Below, piece by piece: positions 28,015 through 35,476 of a stretch of DNA of 52,008 bases. The stretch's first letter is position 1; every line of letters begins with the position of its first letter. Below the pieces are notes generated by a model that worked only from the letters and a program-made list of their open reading frames with translations, had not been told where the DNA came from and searched no databases. This DNA is from Calothrix sp. CSU_2_0 (GTDB taxonomy: Bacteria; Cyanobacteriota; Cyanobacteriia; Cyanobacteriales; Nostocaceae), in assembly GCA_012034595.1 (NCBI GenBank), contig JAAUPE010000038.1, forward strand, positions 1 to 52,008, written 5' to 3'. Position numbers and translations under genes: made by a program.

Positions 28015-28054
28015 AAAGCACCTATAATTTACTATGATTTGTAGGTGCTTTTGA
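28015..28054. terminator. Bidirectional terminator between convergent genes
   Basis: AAAGCACCTA at 28015-28024 pairs perfectly with TAGGTGCTTT at 28042-28051, followed by a short T run on the plus strand. It lies between the isomerase gene and the convergent secreted-protein gene. Confidence 0.7.
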
Positions 28055-28197
28055 ACCCAAATATTTAGAGTAAGTAGGTGAGTGGAAATAAACCAAACTA
28101 TGTAACAAAACATGAAGTTTGCGAAACCCTTGCGATTGCATAGTTCCACTCCGTTTCACTCGTAATGACATACCTCTAAATTTTCCCACCGATTTAC

Positions 28198-29013
28198 TTA
28201 GTCGATACACGTTCCTGTACTTGGATTGTTTGTCCAGATTTCATTCCAGGCTCCCTGAACACGGAGTTTTTCAGGTAAAATACAGCTGGTTGAACCAGTT
28301 ATCTTTAGCGATCCTATTGGGAAATTACCACAGGCACGCGATCTAGATGGCTCACAAATATCCGAAGCACCAATTCCTTTGTAAGCAGAAAATCCAATAT
28401 GAGCATAAGGACTACCATTCCAATTTCCTTCGCCATACCAGACTCCGTTTTTTGCTTTGCATCTTATACCAGTACCATTATTTGCTTGGTTGTTGGCATC
28501 TGTGACAACATAGCGTGAGAAGTTTTTTCCACAAGAGTTGAGAGGTTGCAAACGACTGTCATAGTCTTGAAGCACGTTATTAGTAGTAAGTGTCCAAATC
28601 TCATCCCAGTCCCCAGAAACCTGTATAGTTTGCCAATCAGAAGATTTTCTAAAAAATAACCGATTGAAAATACCGTTTGTACCTTCTCCATTTCCAGAAA
28701 TATCAGCAGCATAGTTTACTTGTTTTCCAGTAGATTCTGTAATAGCAGCAGAACCAACATGCCTATAGTCTGTATTGCCCCATCTTCCTTCTCCATACCA
28801 AACAAAAGTGAGGAAATTTCCATCCCGTCCTTGCTGATTAATAAACTTAACGCAACGCACACCACCCAATGCACCATTAGTCGATGTGACTCTGTAAGTT
28901 TTCAAATGGGGTCCGCAGGTGAATGAAGCATTAGCACTGCCAGAAGGAAGAATGGCAAACATTGTTCCAATTAGAGAAATGCCACTAAACGCAAAATTCA
29001 GTAATGCTTTCAT
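28198..29013 (-). CDS. Secreted protein with an internal duplication, unknown function
   Basis: This is a 271-residue exported protein if started at the ATG at 29013; the open frame goes back to 29028. A signal peptide is clear (LLNFAFSGISLIGTMFAILP, cleavage near SANA). The mature part holds two copies of a domain: a G-V/I-R-C start, then WYGEG-x-W, an Y-x-H-x-G strand, and a V-x-G-x-W-x-EIWT end (about residues 45-155 and 170-262). Paired cysteines suggest disulfides, hence periplasmic or extracellular. It lies in the peptide-export locus but on the opposite strand to the exporter, so it might be an immunity or surface factor; this is a guess. I do not know the family. Confidence 0.72.
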   Translation of the reverse strand: MKALLNFAFSGISLIGTMFAILPSGSANASFTCGPHLKTYRVTSTNGALGGVRCVKFINQQGRDGNFLTFVWYGEGRWGNTDYRHVGSAAITESTGKQVNYAADISGNGEGTNGIFNRLFFRKSSDWQTIQVSGDWDEIWTLTTNNVLQDYDSRLQPLNSCGKNFSRYVVTDANNQANNGTGIRCKAKNGVWYGEGNWNGSPYAHIGFSAYKGIGASDICEPSRSRACGNFPIGSLKITGSTSCILPEKLRVQGAWNEIWTNNPSTGTCID

Positions 29014-29215
29014 ATTAATAATCTCCAATTCGTTTCAGTGATATAGAATCTAAACTGCAAGATTGTTGGTTAATACAATATAAAATTGCTAACTAATAAA
29101 ACTCTTTGGTTTTTCAATACATGCTATGCCAAACTGTTAGTTAAATATCAAAATTTAACTTGAAAATAGAGAACATAAGCCTGAACTGGAGTGTAGGCTC
29201 TTTTTGCAAGCTTAA

Positions 29216-29353
29216 TTAACGAGGAGGATTCTGTGGAGGTGACGGAAGTTGTAAATACCAAGCAGTTGTTTCTCTTCCTGTAATGGTATGAACAACCCAG
29301 AACCTTGTACCATTGTCATAAACCCAAAACGAACTAGAAACGGGGAAATTCCA
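29216..29353 (-). pseudogene. C-terminal remnant of a secreted-type protein gene
   Basis: Minus-strand frame with 45 sense codons and no start, reading SSSFWVYDNGTRFWVV and ending in QLPSPPQNPPR. The aromatic, strand-like composition looks like real coding sequence, but the frame is closed upstream by TGA. About 30 bases upstream lies a palindromic element (29386-29470). The gene was probably truncated by that insertion or by deletion. Confidence 0.5.
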
Positions 29354-29385
29354 TCAAAATCAACACCCTACCCTACAAATAATAA

Positions 29386-29470
29386 AATGCCCAGCCGTTG
29401 CTAAAGCCCAAAGACCTTTAGCATATAAATCCTATATCTTATTAAGATATATCCCAAAGGGCTGGGCATT
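29386..29470. repeat. 85-bp palindromic element with two inner hairpins
   Basis: Perfect 11-bp inverted termini AATGCCCAGCC (29386-29396) and GGCTGGGCATT (29460-29470) enclose two smaller inverted repeats: GCTAAAG/CTTTAGC (29400-29422) and ATATCTTA/TAAGATAT (29434-29450). The topology, an outer stem with two inner hairpins, matches the unrelated sequence at 17083-17198. It is probably a small dispersed element (MITE or REP-like), or a structured RNA. Confidence 0.65.
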
Positions 29471-29550
29471 GTATTTTTAGATATCCCTAAGAAAATCAGC
29501 AATCGCACATGAAATTTCTCTAGAAAACTGCGGTGGTGAAATCAAATACA

Positions 29551-29754
29551 CTAGCATTTAGGGAGTATGTGAGGGATACGAGGACGAGGAGGAGTAATCC
29601 AAGGATAAAGATCGCGAATCCGCCGAAAGAACGAATCAGGAATCACAGGAGGGAACAGAAAGCCTCCATTTATAGATAGAGATTCTTCGTCCGTAATACT
29701 ACAAAGTTGCTCTTCATCAGCAATATTTAGATTGAAAAATTTGATGCTAGTCAT
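29551..29754 (-). CDS. Double-glycine leader peptide with Pro/Arg-rich core
   Basis: A 67-residue precursor. The 31-residue leader ends TDEESLSINGG, a Nif11/bacteriocin-type GG cleavage site for a C39 exporter. The 36-residue core begins FLFPPVIPDSFFRRIRD and ends TPPRPRIPHILPKC. It has nine prolines and several Arg, net positive at the C-terminal half, and a terminal Cys. The PPRPRIP segment resembles proline-rich antimicrobial peptides that block ribosomes, though similarity in such short sequence can be chance. A strong AAGGAG site lies eight to nine bases before the ATG. It shares its leader with the next two genes. Confidence 0.82.
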   Translation of the reverse strand: MTSIKFFNLNIADEEQLCSITDEESLSINGGFLFPPVIPDSFFRRIRDLYPWITPPRPRIPHILPKC

Positions 29755-29871
29755 TTGATAATCTCCTTTGAGGTGAGTTTTTGGAGAACTAAGCTGAAAG
29801 ATGAACCAACTTATAATTCTCCATTTTTTGCTAAGAATCCAAGAATAAAGCTTAAGTGATACTAGATTGAC

Positions 29872-30114
29872 CTACCAATTACCTGAATAACTAATACCAA
29901 AGTCTCCTGGCAAACGTTGGTCGGCACCTGAGCTTCCAATCTTAATACCACTACCAGGTATCTTAATTGGATTTTGAGAAAGGAACTTTCTTATCGAGCT
30001 CCAGGCTTTTGTAAACCAAGAACCACCTAGTAAAGCTAAAGCTTCTTCATCACTAAGTTCATGAAGCATATCTAAGTCAGCAATCGATAAATCACAAATC
30101 TTGATATTAGCCAT
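29872..30114 (-). CDS. Double-glycine leader peptide, basic N-terminal core
   Basis: An 80-residue precursor. The leader of 31 residues ends LSDEEALALLGG and matches its neighbours (M-x-x-IK at the start, D-L-S-I-A-D in the middle). The 49-residue core starts SWFTKAWSSIRKFLSQ, which would make an amphipathic cationic helix, then a Gly/Ser/Ile-rich part. There is an AAGGAGA ribosome site. It is a probable bacteriocin-like or signalling peptide exported by the C39 transporter upstream. Confidence 0.82.
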   Translation of the reverse strand: MANIKICDLSIADLDMLHELSDEEALALLGGSWFTKAWSSIRKFLSQNPIKIPGSGIKIGSSGADQRLPGDFGISYSGNW

Positions 30115-30198
30115 TTCAAATCTCCTTTCAGATTGAATAGTTTTGCAGGGATAAACTGTAAATTGCTTATCCCTTAATTAATTCAAGATGAAGCTCTC

Positions 30199-30426
30199 TT
30201 ACTCACCACTAACTGCAACTAATCCGAAACCTCCAGCTATTAAAGTTCCTCCTACAGGAGCAGCTACACCAGTAGCTACCAAGGCAGTACCAACAGCTAC
30301 ACATGCACCGCCGAAGATTGCTTTAAACCAACCACCACCATTAATCTCTAATAATTCTTGGTCACTCAGTTGACACATCAATTCAGAATCAGATAGGTTC
30401 AAGTCATCAATTTTAATGCTAGTCAT
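30199..30426 (-). CDS. Double-glycine leader peptide, hydrophobic Gly-rich core (class II bacteriocin-like)
   Basis: A 75-residue precursor (ATG at 30426; six more in-frame codons lie upstream). The leader ends LSDQELLEINGG. The 44-residue core GWFKAIFGG... is hydrophobic, with repeated Gly-x-x-x-Gly type spacing in ATGVAAPVGGTLIAGG, a hallmark of membrane-inserting two-peptide bacteriocins. It is the first gene of the three if they are read as one leftward set, and has weaker ribosome-site matches (TGGAAC) than the other two. Confidence 0.82.
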   Translation of the reverse strand: MTSIKIDDLNLSDSELMCQLSDQELLEINGGGWFKAIFGGACVAVGTALVATGVAAPVGGTLIAGGFGLVAVSGE

Positions 30427-30804
30427 TCGATTGTTCCATTTCAATCAGTTGTTTGTAGTGAGATTAAGCTTTTGTTTGCTTGCCTCTCTATACAAATAAC
30501 TTTGACAGATAAAATCTAATCATTCAAGAGTTAATTAGTCGTTATTTAGACATTATTAAACTGTTTTGTCTTGATAAAATTAAAACTAAACTATGGATAA
30601 ATCAACGAAAATAAGCCAGATTTTACATTCGTATATAATTCCTATTTATTCACGCTTATAATTGAAGAAATTTTGTTTAAAAACTGACACAATTTTGTCC
30701 AATTAATCAGATATTTTCCTTTGTTTATAACTGTCCTCTCTTTTATCCATCGCTAAAAGAAAGCTAGCGTGATAAAACTAACTTGACACGTGGAGATTAA
30801 AGGC
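30427..30804. other. Intergenic region before the plasmid-type genes
   Basis: This AT-rich gap should contain the promoter of the three peptide genes. I see no ORF, RNA gene or strong inverted repeat. The gene content changes from peptide secretion to plasmid maintenance here. Confidence 0.4.
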
Positions 30805-31767
30805 TTAATTCGGCTTAGATTTTGGCTGGGTACCGAGGTATTTCTCAATTCGCTGCAACCTCACGTTTGCATTATTAACCTGCATATATGTATCCCGAAC
30901 CTGCTTACCCACAACTTCCAGGGACATGACAGGTTGGTAGTCTGCATTCATCCTCATCACCACAGCTACGGGTACGACAATAAATGCCAATATCATCACC
31001 ATCACCGAAATAAGCTGAAAATCCAACCTACAAATCCAAGTCAAAATCCCGCTTCCGTACCTTTCCCAAATTCTTGTTAATATCCCTGGAGGGTTTATTC
31101 TCCTGTGTTTCTTCTGGGTTAACTGTTCCAACATCCCCATCATCCTTCTCTGGTTCTGGGCTAAATCCTCCATCTCCCTGCACATCGAAGTCAAATTCCG
31201 GCTCTCTATCTCCAGGACTATTTCTCGCTTCAATTGTGCCATTTGAGACGGGGATAATTCCACTCTCAATATTTGATTCTGGGAGAGGGTTTGGTTCAAG
31301 TTCGCCAATAATTTTTTCAGCGTCGGTATCTCCTGTGCGACGTACCTCAAACTCGGTGAGATTTCGCTCAAGGCTGTTAATTGCTGTAACTGTTGCTGCG
31401 AGGTTAAATCTAATGCGTTCAAGGCTGTCCCAAGCCTGTTGCAAGATTGGGCTAAATTGTCGATTGCCTCGCTTTGGTCGGCTGCTGTTGCCAGTTGTTC
31501 TGCTGTTATTTCCGTCCACTCGGATAGTTCCCCTTGGAGTTTTTTGAATAATTGTTTCCATTCGCTGGGTGCGGTTTCGGTAAGCTGGGATAAATAGCCG
31601 ATGTATTGCACCAATCGAAATGCTGGGTCGTCTTCTTTCATTTCGGAGTCGAGGGCAAACCTCAGCACTTTGGCTTGAAACTCCGGTGGTTTATTTTCCA
31701 GGAGTTTATCGAGGTGGGATGGTTGCGGTTTATCCTGTCTTGAGTTTTTGTTATTGTTTGTTGGCAT
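30805..31767 (-). CDS. Coiled-coil protein with C-terminal transmembrane helix
   Basis: A 320-residue protein. A polar N-terminus is followed by long helical and coiled-coil stretches (about 90-225, rich in Gln, Leu, Glu), one strong transmembrane helix (about 252-273, ISVMVMILAFIVVPVAVV) and a short C-terminal helix. It resembles plasmid-borne cyanobacterial proteins that I recall only as a DUF (possibly DUF6753); this name is uncertain. It follows the ParA-type gene on the same strand after about 290 bases. A second long frame on the same strand (31028-31561) is a shadow. Confidence 0.6.
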   Translation of the reverse strand: MPTNNNKNSRQDKPQPSHLDKLLENKPPEFQAKVLRFALDSEMKEDDPAFRLVQYIGYLSQLTETAPSEWKQLFKKLQGELSEWTEITAEQLATAADQSEAIDNLAQSCNRLGTALNALDLTSQQQLQQLTALSEISPSLRYVAQEIPTLKKLLANLNQTLSQNQILRVELSPSQMAQLKREIVLEIESRNLTSMCREMEDLAQNQRRMMGMLEQLTQKKHRRINPPGILTRIWERYGSGILTWICRLDFQLISVMVMILAFIVVPVAVVMRMNADYQPVMSLEVVGKQVRDTYMQVNNANVRLQRIEKYLGTQPKSKPN

Positions 31768-32060
31768 AGATAGGATGTCAGATAGAGGGATATTTGAACT
31801 TGCCCGCTCGAACTCGTATATAAGTAAAAAACCGGATGGGGTTAAAAAATGCGAAATAAAGCTACCCGATTTTTATTGCCTCTTCCCGGTAAATAAAGGT
31901 TTTTACGCTTACCGCTGAGTAATCAAAAAAATTAGACTTTCGCCAAGGAGAAGACAGTTGGTATTCTTCATAAGGAAAATAGTCGAACCCAAAATCTAAT
32001 AATTAAATTCTCTCCCTCCCACTTCCATCGCTCCCCCACTCCCTCTGCTCTCCTTACCCC

Positions 32061-32906
32061 TCAAACATCCAATCCCAGCATCCATGCGGCTGTTTGCAAT
32101 TGAGTTTCGGCTTTATCAACCCAGTCAAATATCCGCGATCGATTACTTACGGTTAAACCATCATGTTCTAAAGCTTCTCGGAATGTTAAATCTTGGGAGT
32201 CGATAAAATCGAAAAGGTTATCGTACAAATCGGGTAACAGTAGTTCCACACCACCAAGTTCGTTTAATAGAACTTGCCGCACCTTGGAATCGTTGTACCT
32301 GATAAATTTTTTATCTTCACCCCAGTAAAGATTTTTAGCTACCACATAATCCACGCGATCGCAACAAAAATCCACTAACCGTTTTAACTGGACGACGCTA
32401 TCTTTGACTCTTCCCAGTACGGATACCATTGTGATGCGATACCCCATAGTTTCCGCATTTTTGAAAAGATGAATATCGGACGCTACTGATTCAAAATATT
32501 CGGCAGCACCCGCAGGTAAATCTACTAATGAAACTTTGGGAGAAAAACGCTCTAAATCGTCTTGTAGGGCATCTGCACCACCGCGTTGATTTAATTTTAA
32601 GGTTTTAACTCCGGGGGGAATGTTTTTGTAATGTCGAAAAAGTTGGGGGTTGGATTGGTCGCATTCGTAGGCGATACAGTCGATGTTTCTGTGGCGATAT
32701 ATATCTAAAAGCAGTCGAGCCATGACGCTTTTTCCCGTGCCTCCCTTGTCTCCGGTTACTAATACCAATCGTCCGTTGTATTGTCGTGCTACTTTGAGTT
32801 GTTGGGAAGATTCTTTTTGGGTAATTGATTTATTATTAGTTTGTTTATTATTGGTCTGTTCATTACTTATCCCTGCATCGTTATTTGGCTTTGCTTTTAC
32901 AACCAT
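32061..32906 (-). CDS. ParA/MinD-type P-loop ATPase
   Basis: A 281-residue ATPase. After an Asn/Gln/Lys-rich N-terminus comes the deviant Walker A GDKGGTGKS (about 52-60), then a switch-like YECDQSNPQLFRHY segment and VSLVDLPAGAAEYFES as Walker B. This places it in the ParA/MipZ group used for DNA segregation or, in some conjugative elements, for positioning. The ribosome site GGAGA lies before the ATG. No ParB follows directly, which is common for mobilisation-associated or orphan ParA proteins of large plasmids. Confidence 0.82.
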   Translation of the reverse strand: MVVKAKPNNDAGISNEQTNNKQTNNKSITQKESSQQLKVARQYNGRLVLVTGDKGGTGKSVMARLLLDIYRHRNIDCIAYECDQSNPQLFRHYKNIPPGVKTLKLNQRGGADALQDDLERFSPKVSLVDLPAGAAEYFESVASDIHLFKNAETMGYRITMVSVLGRVKDSVVQLKRLVDFCCDRVDYVVAKNLYWGEDKKFIRYNDSKVRQVLLNELGGVELLLPDLYDNLFDFIDSQDLTFREALEHDGLTVSNRSRIFDWVDKAETQLQTAAWMLGLDV

Positions 32907-33185
32907 TTATAAATTCTCCAATTTGTTGGGTGTTTACAAATTTTTTTCCGTTTAGAGCATTGCGCGATTGATTAACTGAGATTAATTTTCTACAAACTTA
33001 TGTAATTTATAATCCATTAATTTCTTTCATGACTTTCTGACGATTAATTCTTTCTACAACTCATCTGTAATTGACTATTTTTACTTCCGCTTCCGTTATT
33101 TTTTCTGTCTATTCTTCCGTGTATTATTTCTAAAACTTTTTCCCTGCAACGCTGCTATACTTTCTCCCTTGTCAGTCGATTCATT

Positions 33186-33838
33186 CTATAAATCCTCGTT
33201 ATCTATTAATTGGGGCTGGAAGGCGAAGGAATTGGTATTATCATCGCGAGAATTATTTTTATCGTTCTTTGGCTTTGCAGTTGAAGGTTGCTTATCCTGT
33301 TCACTGGAAGACAATTTTTGATTATTTATCGTAAATGTTGGTGAGGTAGATGCGGCAGATATTTCTCTTGCTTCCGAGCTTCGATTTACTCCTGAATTTT
33401 TATTTTTTCCGAGTTTTGATTAGCTCTCGAATTTTGATTTACTTCCGAGCTTCGATTTACTCCAGATTTTTGATTTCTTTCCCAGCTTGTATTTAGTTCC
33501 AAACTTTCTTTCATTTCCAAATTTTCAGGAATATCTATCTCATCCGAATTTTTCTCTACCCCATCATCCCTAGATACCTTAGATTTTTTACGAGCTTTCT
33601 TGCGGATATCGTTCAATAGGTATTTAATCCTTTCTCCACTAATATTGATGTCCAATCCAGCTAATGTGGTTGACACTTCTTCGTAGGTGTAACCAAGTCG
33701 CAACACTCGTTCAATTTGACGGCGCATCTTTCTAATGGCATCTCGCGCCGACACGTCATCTAATTCCTTTGCACCCAAAGCCCTCAGTGCATCTAATGCC
33801 TCTGGTATTTTGGCTTTAGAAACTCTATCCGACATCAC
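33186..33838 (-). pseudogene. Plasmid DNA-binding-like gene split by a frameshift
   Basis: The open frame from GTG 33838 gives 150 residues: a helical domain with a winged-helix-like part (about 20-85; KMRRQIERVLRLGYTYEEVS, GERIKYLLNDIRKKARKKSK) and a low-complexity tail of NQNS/NRSSE repeats. It stops at 33386. A one-base shift at the T run 33403-33408 continues in the same style (GVNRSSEAREISAAS) for about 70 more codons to a TAG at 33186, ending in FAFQPQLIDNEDL. A 22-bp direct repeat (33371-33392, 33442-33463) encodes the repeated tail. This is either a real frameshift mutation or a one-base sequence error. Confidence 0.6.
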
Positions 33839-34159
33839 CTAAAATACTCCCGGTCAAGATTATTCAATCTCCTTTTTTGTTCTACCTTAATTAAGTATTT
33901 TTGTACTGTATTGAAATATATTGTTACTTTATTTTTGAATAAATCGAAAAAATTATAACTATAGACGTAGTATTTTTTTCCTGATGGCTAAAACTGAAGT
34001 CTCGTAAATCGAGATTAAATGGGATTGAGATTTTTTCCAAAAATATGGCTAAAATATTTGAAAACATCCCACAAATAAAACAATCATAAAATCAATAATC
34101 GACATTCTCAAAAAGATAAAAATCTCCAATGTTTTTCATTCTCAAGAGTTCTCCTAGTT
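33839..34159. other. Intergenic region
   Basis: This AT-rich region is upstream of the split gene and presumably holds its promoter. Nothing else is recognisable. Confidence 0.35.
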
Positions 34160-34330
34160 CTCCCTCGCGTTTTGGGTATTCCCATTTCTCTGGTTCTCTC
34201 ACAGTTCCAGGTATTCCCGGCTTTCTTGTCCTCCCTCGCATTTTGGGTATTCTCATTTCTCTCGTTTTCCCACAGTCCAGGTTTTTCAGGGCTTTTTCGT
34301 TTTTTCACAGTCCAGGTTTTTCGGGGCTTG
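34160..34330. repeat. Degenerate tandem repeat, period about 71 bp
   Basis: Two full copies start at 34160 and 34231 with CTCCCTCGC(G/A)TTTTGGGTATTC, and a partial third copy repeats CACAGTCCAGGTTTTTC at about 34306. Open frames run across it on both strands (111 codons rightward, 66 leftward), but their products are only translations of the repeat, so I call it non-coding. Confidence 0.55.
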
Positions 34331-34355
34331 CTCGTTCTCCCGTGGTCTTGGTGGG

Positions 34356-34600
34356 GAGCCAGCCATGCCCTAAAACTTACGTTTTACCATCGCTCGCGCT
34401 CGGTACGGGCAGGCTGGCTCAAGGGGGATACCCCCTTAAGAAACCCCAATTAAAGCACAGTTGAGGCATTAATTTAGATATATATCGAGGCAGGTATCAA
34501 ACCGTAAAACGGATGGCATATTGCATAATACACCTGTGGATTAATTTAAACACGTACCGAGGCAGACATCGAGCGATACACCAAGGGGGTTAAGCTGAGT
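34356..34600. promoter_or_regulatory. Candidate origin of transfer (oriT) region
   Basis: Upstream of mobC lies a 14-bp inverted repeat with one bulge (GAGCCAGCCATGCCC at 34356-34370, GGGCAGGCTGGCTC at 34407-34420), then directly a hairpin AAGGGGGATACCCCCTTAAG (34421-34440). Further on is a pair of related blocks, ATTAATTTA with CGAGGCAG nine bases later (about 34469 and 34542). A structured region just before mobC and the relaxase is where MOBP plasmids place oriT. The nick site is not identified. Confidence 0.45.
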
Positions 34601-34710
34601 CCCTTTGGGACACGCTCCGCTTCCACTTGCTTCCCCGGAAAGGTACGCTTATCGCAAAATCCAAATATTCACAACACATAGACAAACGCACTTTGATTTT
34701 TGGTTTAACT

Positions 34711-35106
34711 ATGTCAAATTCAATAGTTCGCACCAAAATAATGCAAATCCGAGTGTCGGAGGTGGAATTTGAAATGATTCATTCACGGGCATCTCAAGCG
34801 GGACTGTCGTGTTCGGAGTTATTTCGACGCAATGCCCTACTACGTCCTTTGCCCAAACGAACGACAAAAATAGCCATCCAAACTTACGTCGAACTGGGGA
34901 AAATCGGGAATAACATCAATCAATTAAGCAAAGCTGCTAATACTGCGATCGCGCTGGGACAAAAACCACGCATCGATGTGGGTAAGTTGGAAGCACTCGG
35001 AGAACTACTACACCAAATACGTCGAGAAATTACGGGTTGTGACTTATCACAATTGGGGGACGAGGATGAAGAAGATGAAAATGAAGACGAATTTGAAATG
35101 GCTTGA
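34711..35106 (+). CDS. mobC: MobC-type mobilisation accessory protein
   Basis: A 131-residue protein from ATG 34711 (the frame opens with TTG at 34627). The N-terminal strand and helices (RTKIMQIRVSEVEFEMIHSRA) look like a ribbon-helix-helix DNA-binding domain. The segment YVELGKIGNNINQLSKAAN is the hallmark of the MobC family. The tail is very acidic (DEDEEDENEDEFEMA). MobC binds oriT and helps the relaxase to open and nick it. It lies next to a relaxase gene on the same strand and downstream of the structured candidate oriT. Confidence 0.85.
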   Translation: MSNSIVRTKIMQIRVSEVEFEMIHSRASQAGLSCSELFRRNALLRPLPKRTTKIAIQTYVELGKIGNNINQLSKAANTAIALGQKPRIDVGKLEALGELLHQIRREITGCDLSQLGDEDEEDENEDEFEMA

Positions 35107-35156
35107 GGTGTAGCGATTTCAGAAAATGGCGGTGGAGAATCGAGGGATTCGGTTCG

Positions 35157-35345
35157 TTAAATTTTAAAAAGTTTGGGGTATATCGACTTGTATAAATCAA
35201 CCACAAACGCATCTCCAAAATGAAAACGAATTTTAATAAAAGGGTTTGGGGTATGAGGACTATCCTCTTCATCAAGGAGAATAACAAAAAATTGACGCAC
35301 CTGGGGCATCGCTTCGCTGATTGGGCGGTAGGTTTGTACGGGCAT
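35157..35345 (-). CDS. Small hypothetical protein (uncertain)
   Basis: A 62-codon frame opposite to mobC and the relaxase, with a composition that looks protein-like (RQFFVILLDEEDS, FHFGDAFVVDLYKSIYPK). There is no recognised domain and no clear ribosome site. It is the only candidate in the 370-base gap between mobC and the relaxase, which otherwise shows nothing. Confidence 0.3.
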   Translation of the reverse strand: MPVQTYRPISEAMPQVRQFFVILLDEEDSPHTPNPFIKIRFHFGDAFVVDLYKSIYPKLFKI

Positions 35346-35476
35346 TGAGATTTATAGTTGGCTGCCCAGATAGTCAAAGCCCGCACAAACCCACTTCGCT
35401 TCGCCGTCCAATCTCCCCAGTTGCTAGTTTCATCGTGAGGGAAAAATAATTTCTAGCACCAGCTAAGGAAGGAAAA

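Noticed and set aside
28052-28197. Possible dispersed repeat resembling GTCATTACGAGTGAAACG-type sequences
   Set aside because: The likeness to known dispersed repeats is from memory only and no second copy is seen in the window.
31028-31561. 177-codon frame within the coiled-coil membrane protein gene, and a 157-codon frame opposite
   Set aside because: The 320-residue frame has a clear transmembrane helix and coiled coil; the others are alternative-frame shadows with low-complexity bias.
34129-34464. 111-codon rightward and 66-codon leftward frames
   Set aside because: Both are translations of a degenerate 71-bp tandem repeat; Phe/Ser/Pro or Arg/Glu/Asn bias follows the DNA repeat rather than a protein.
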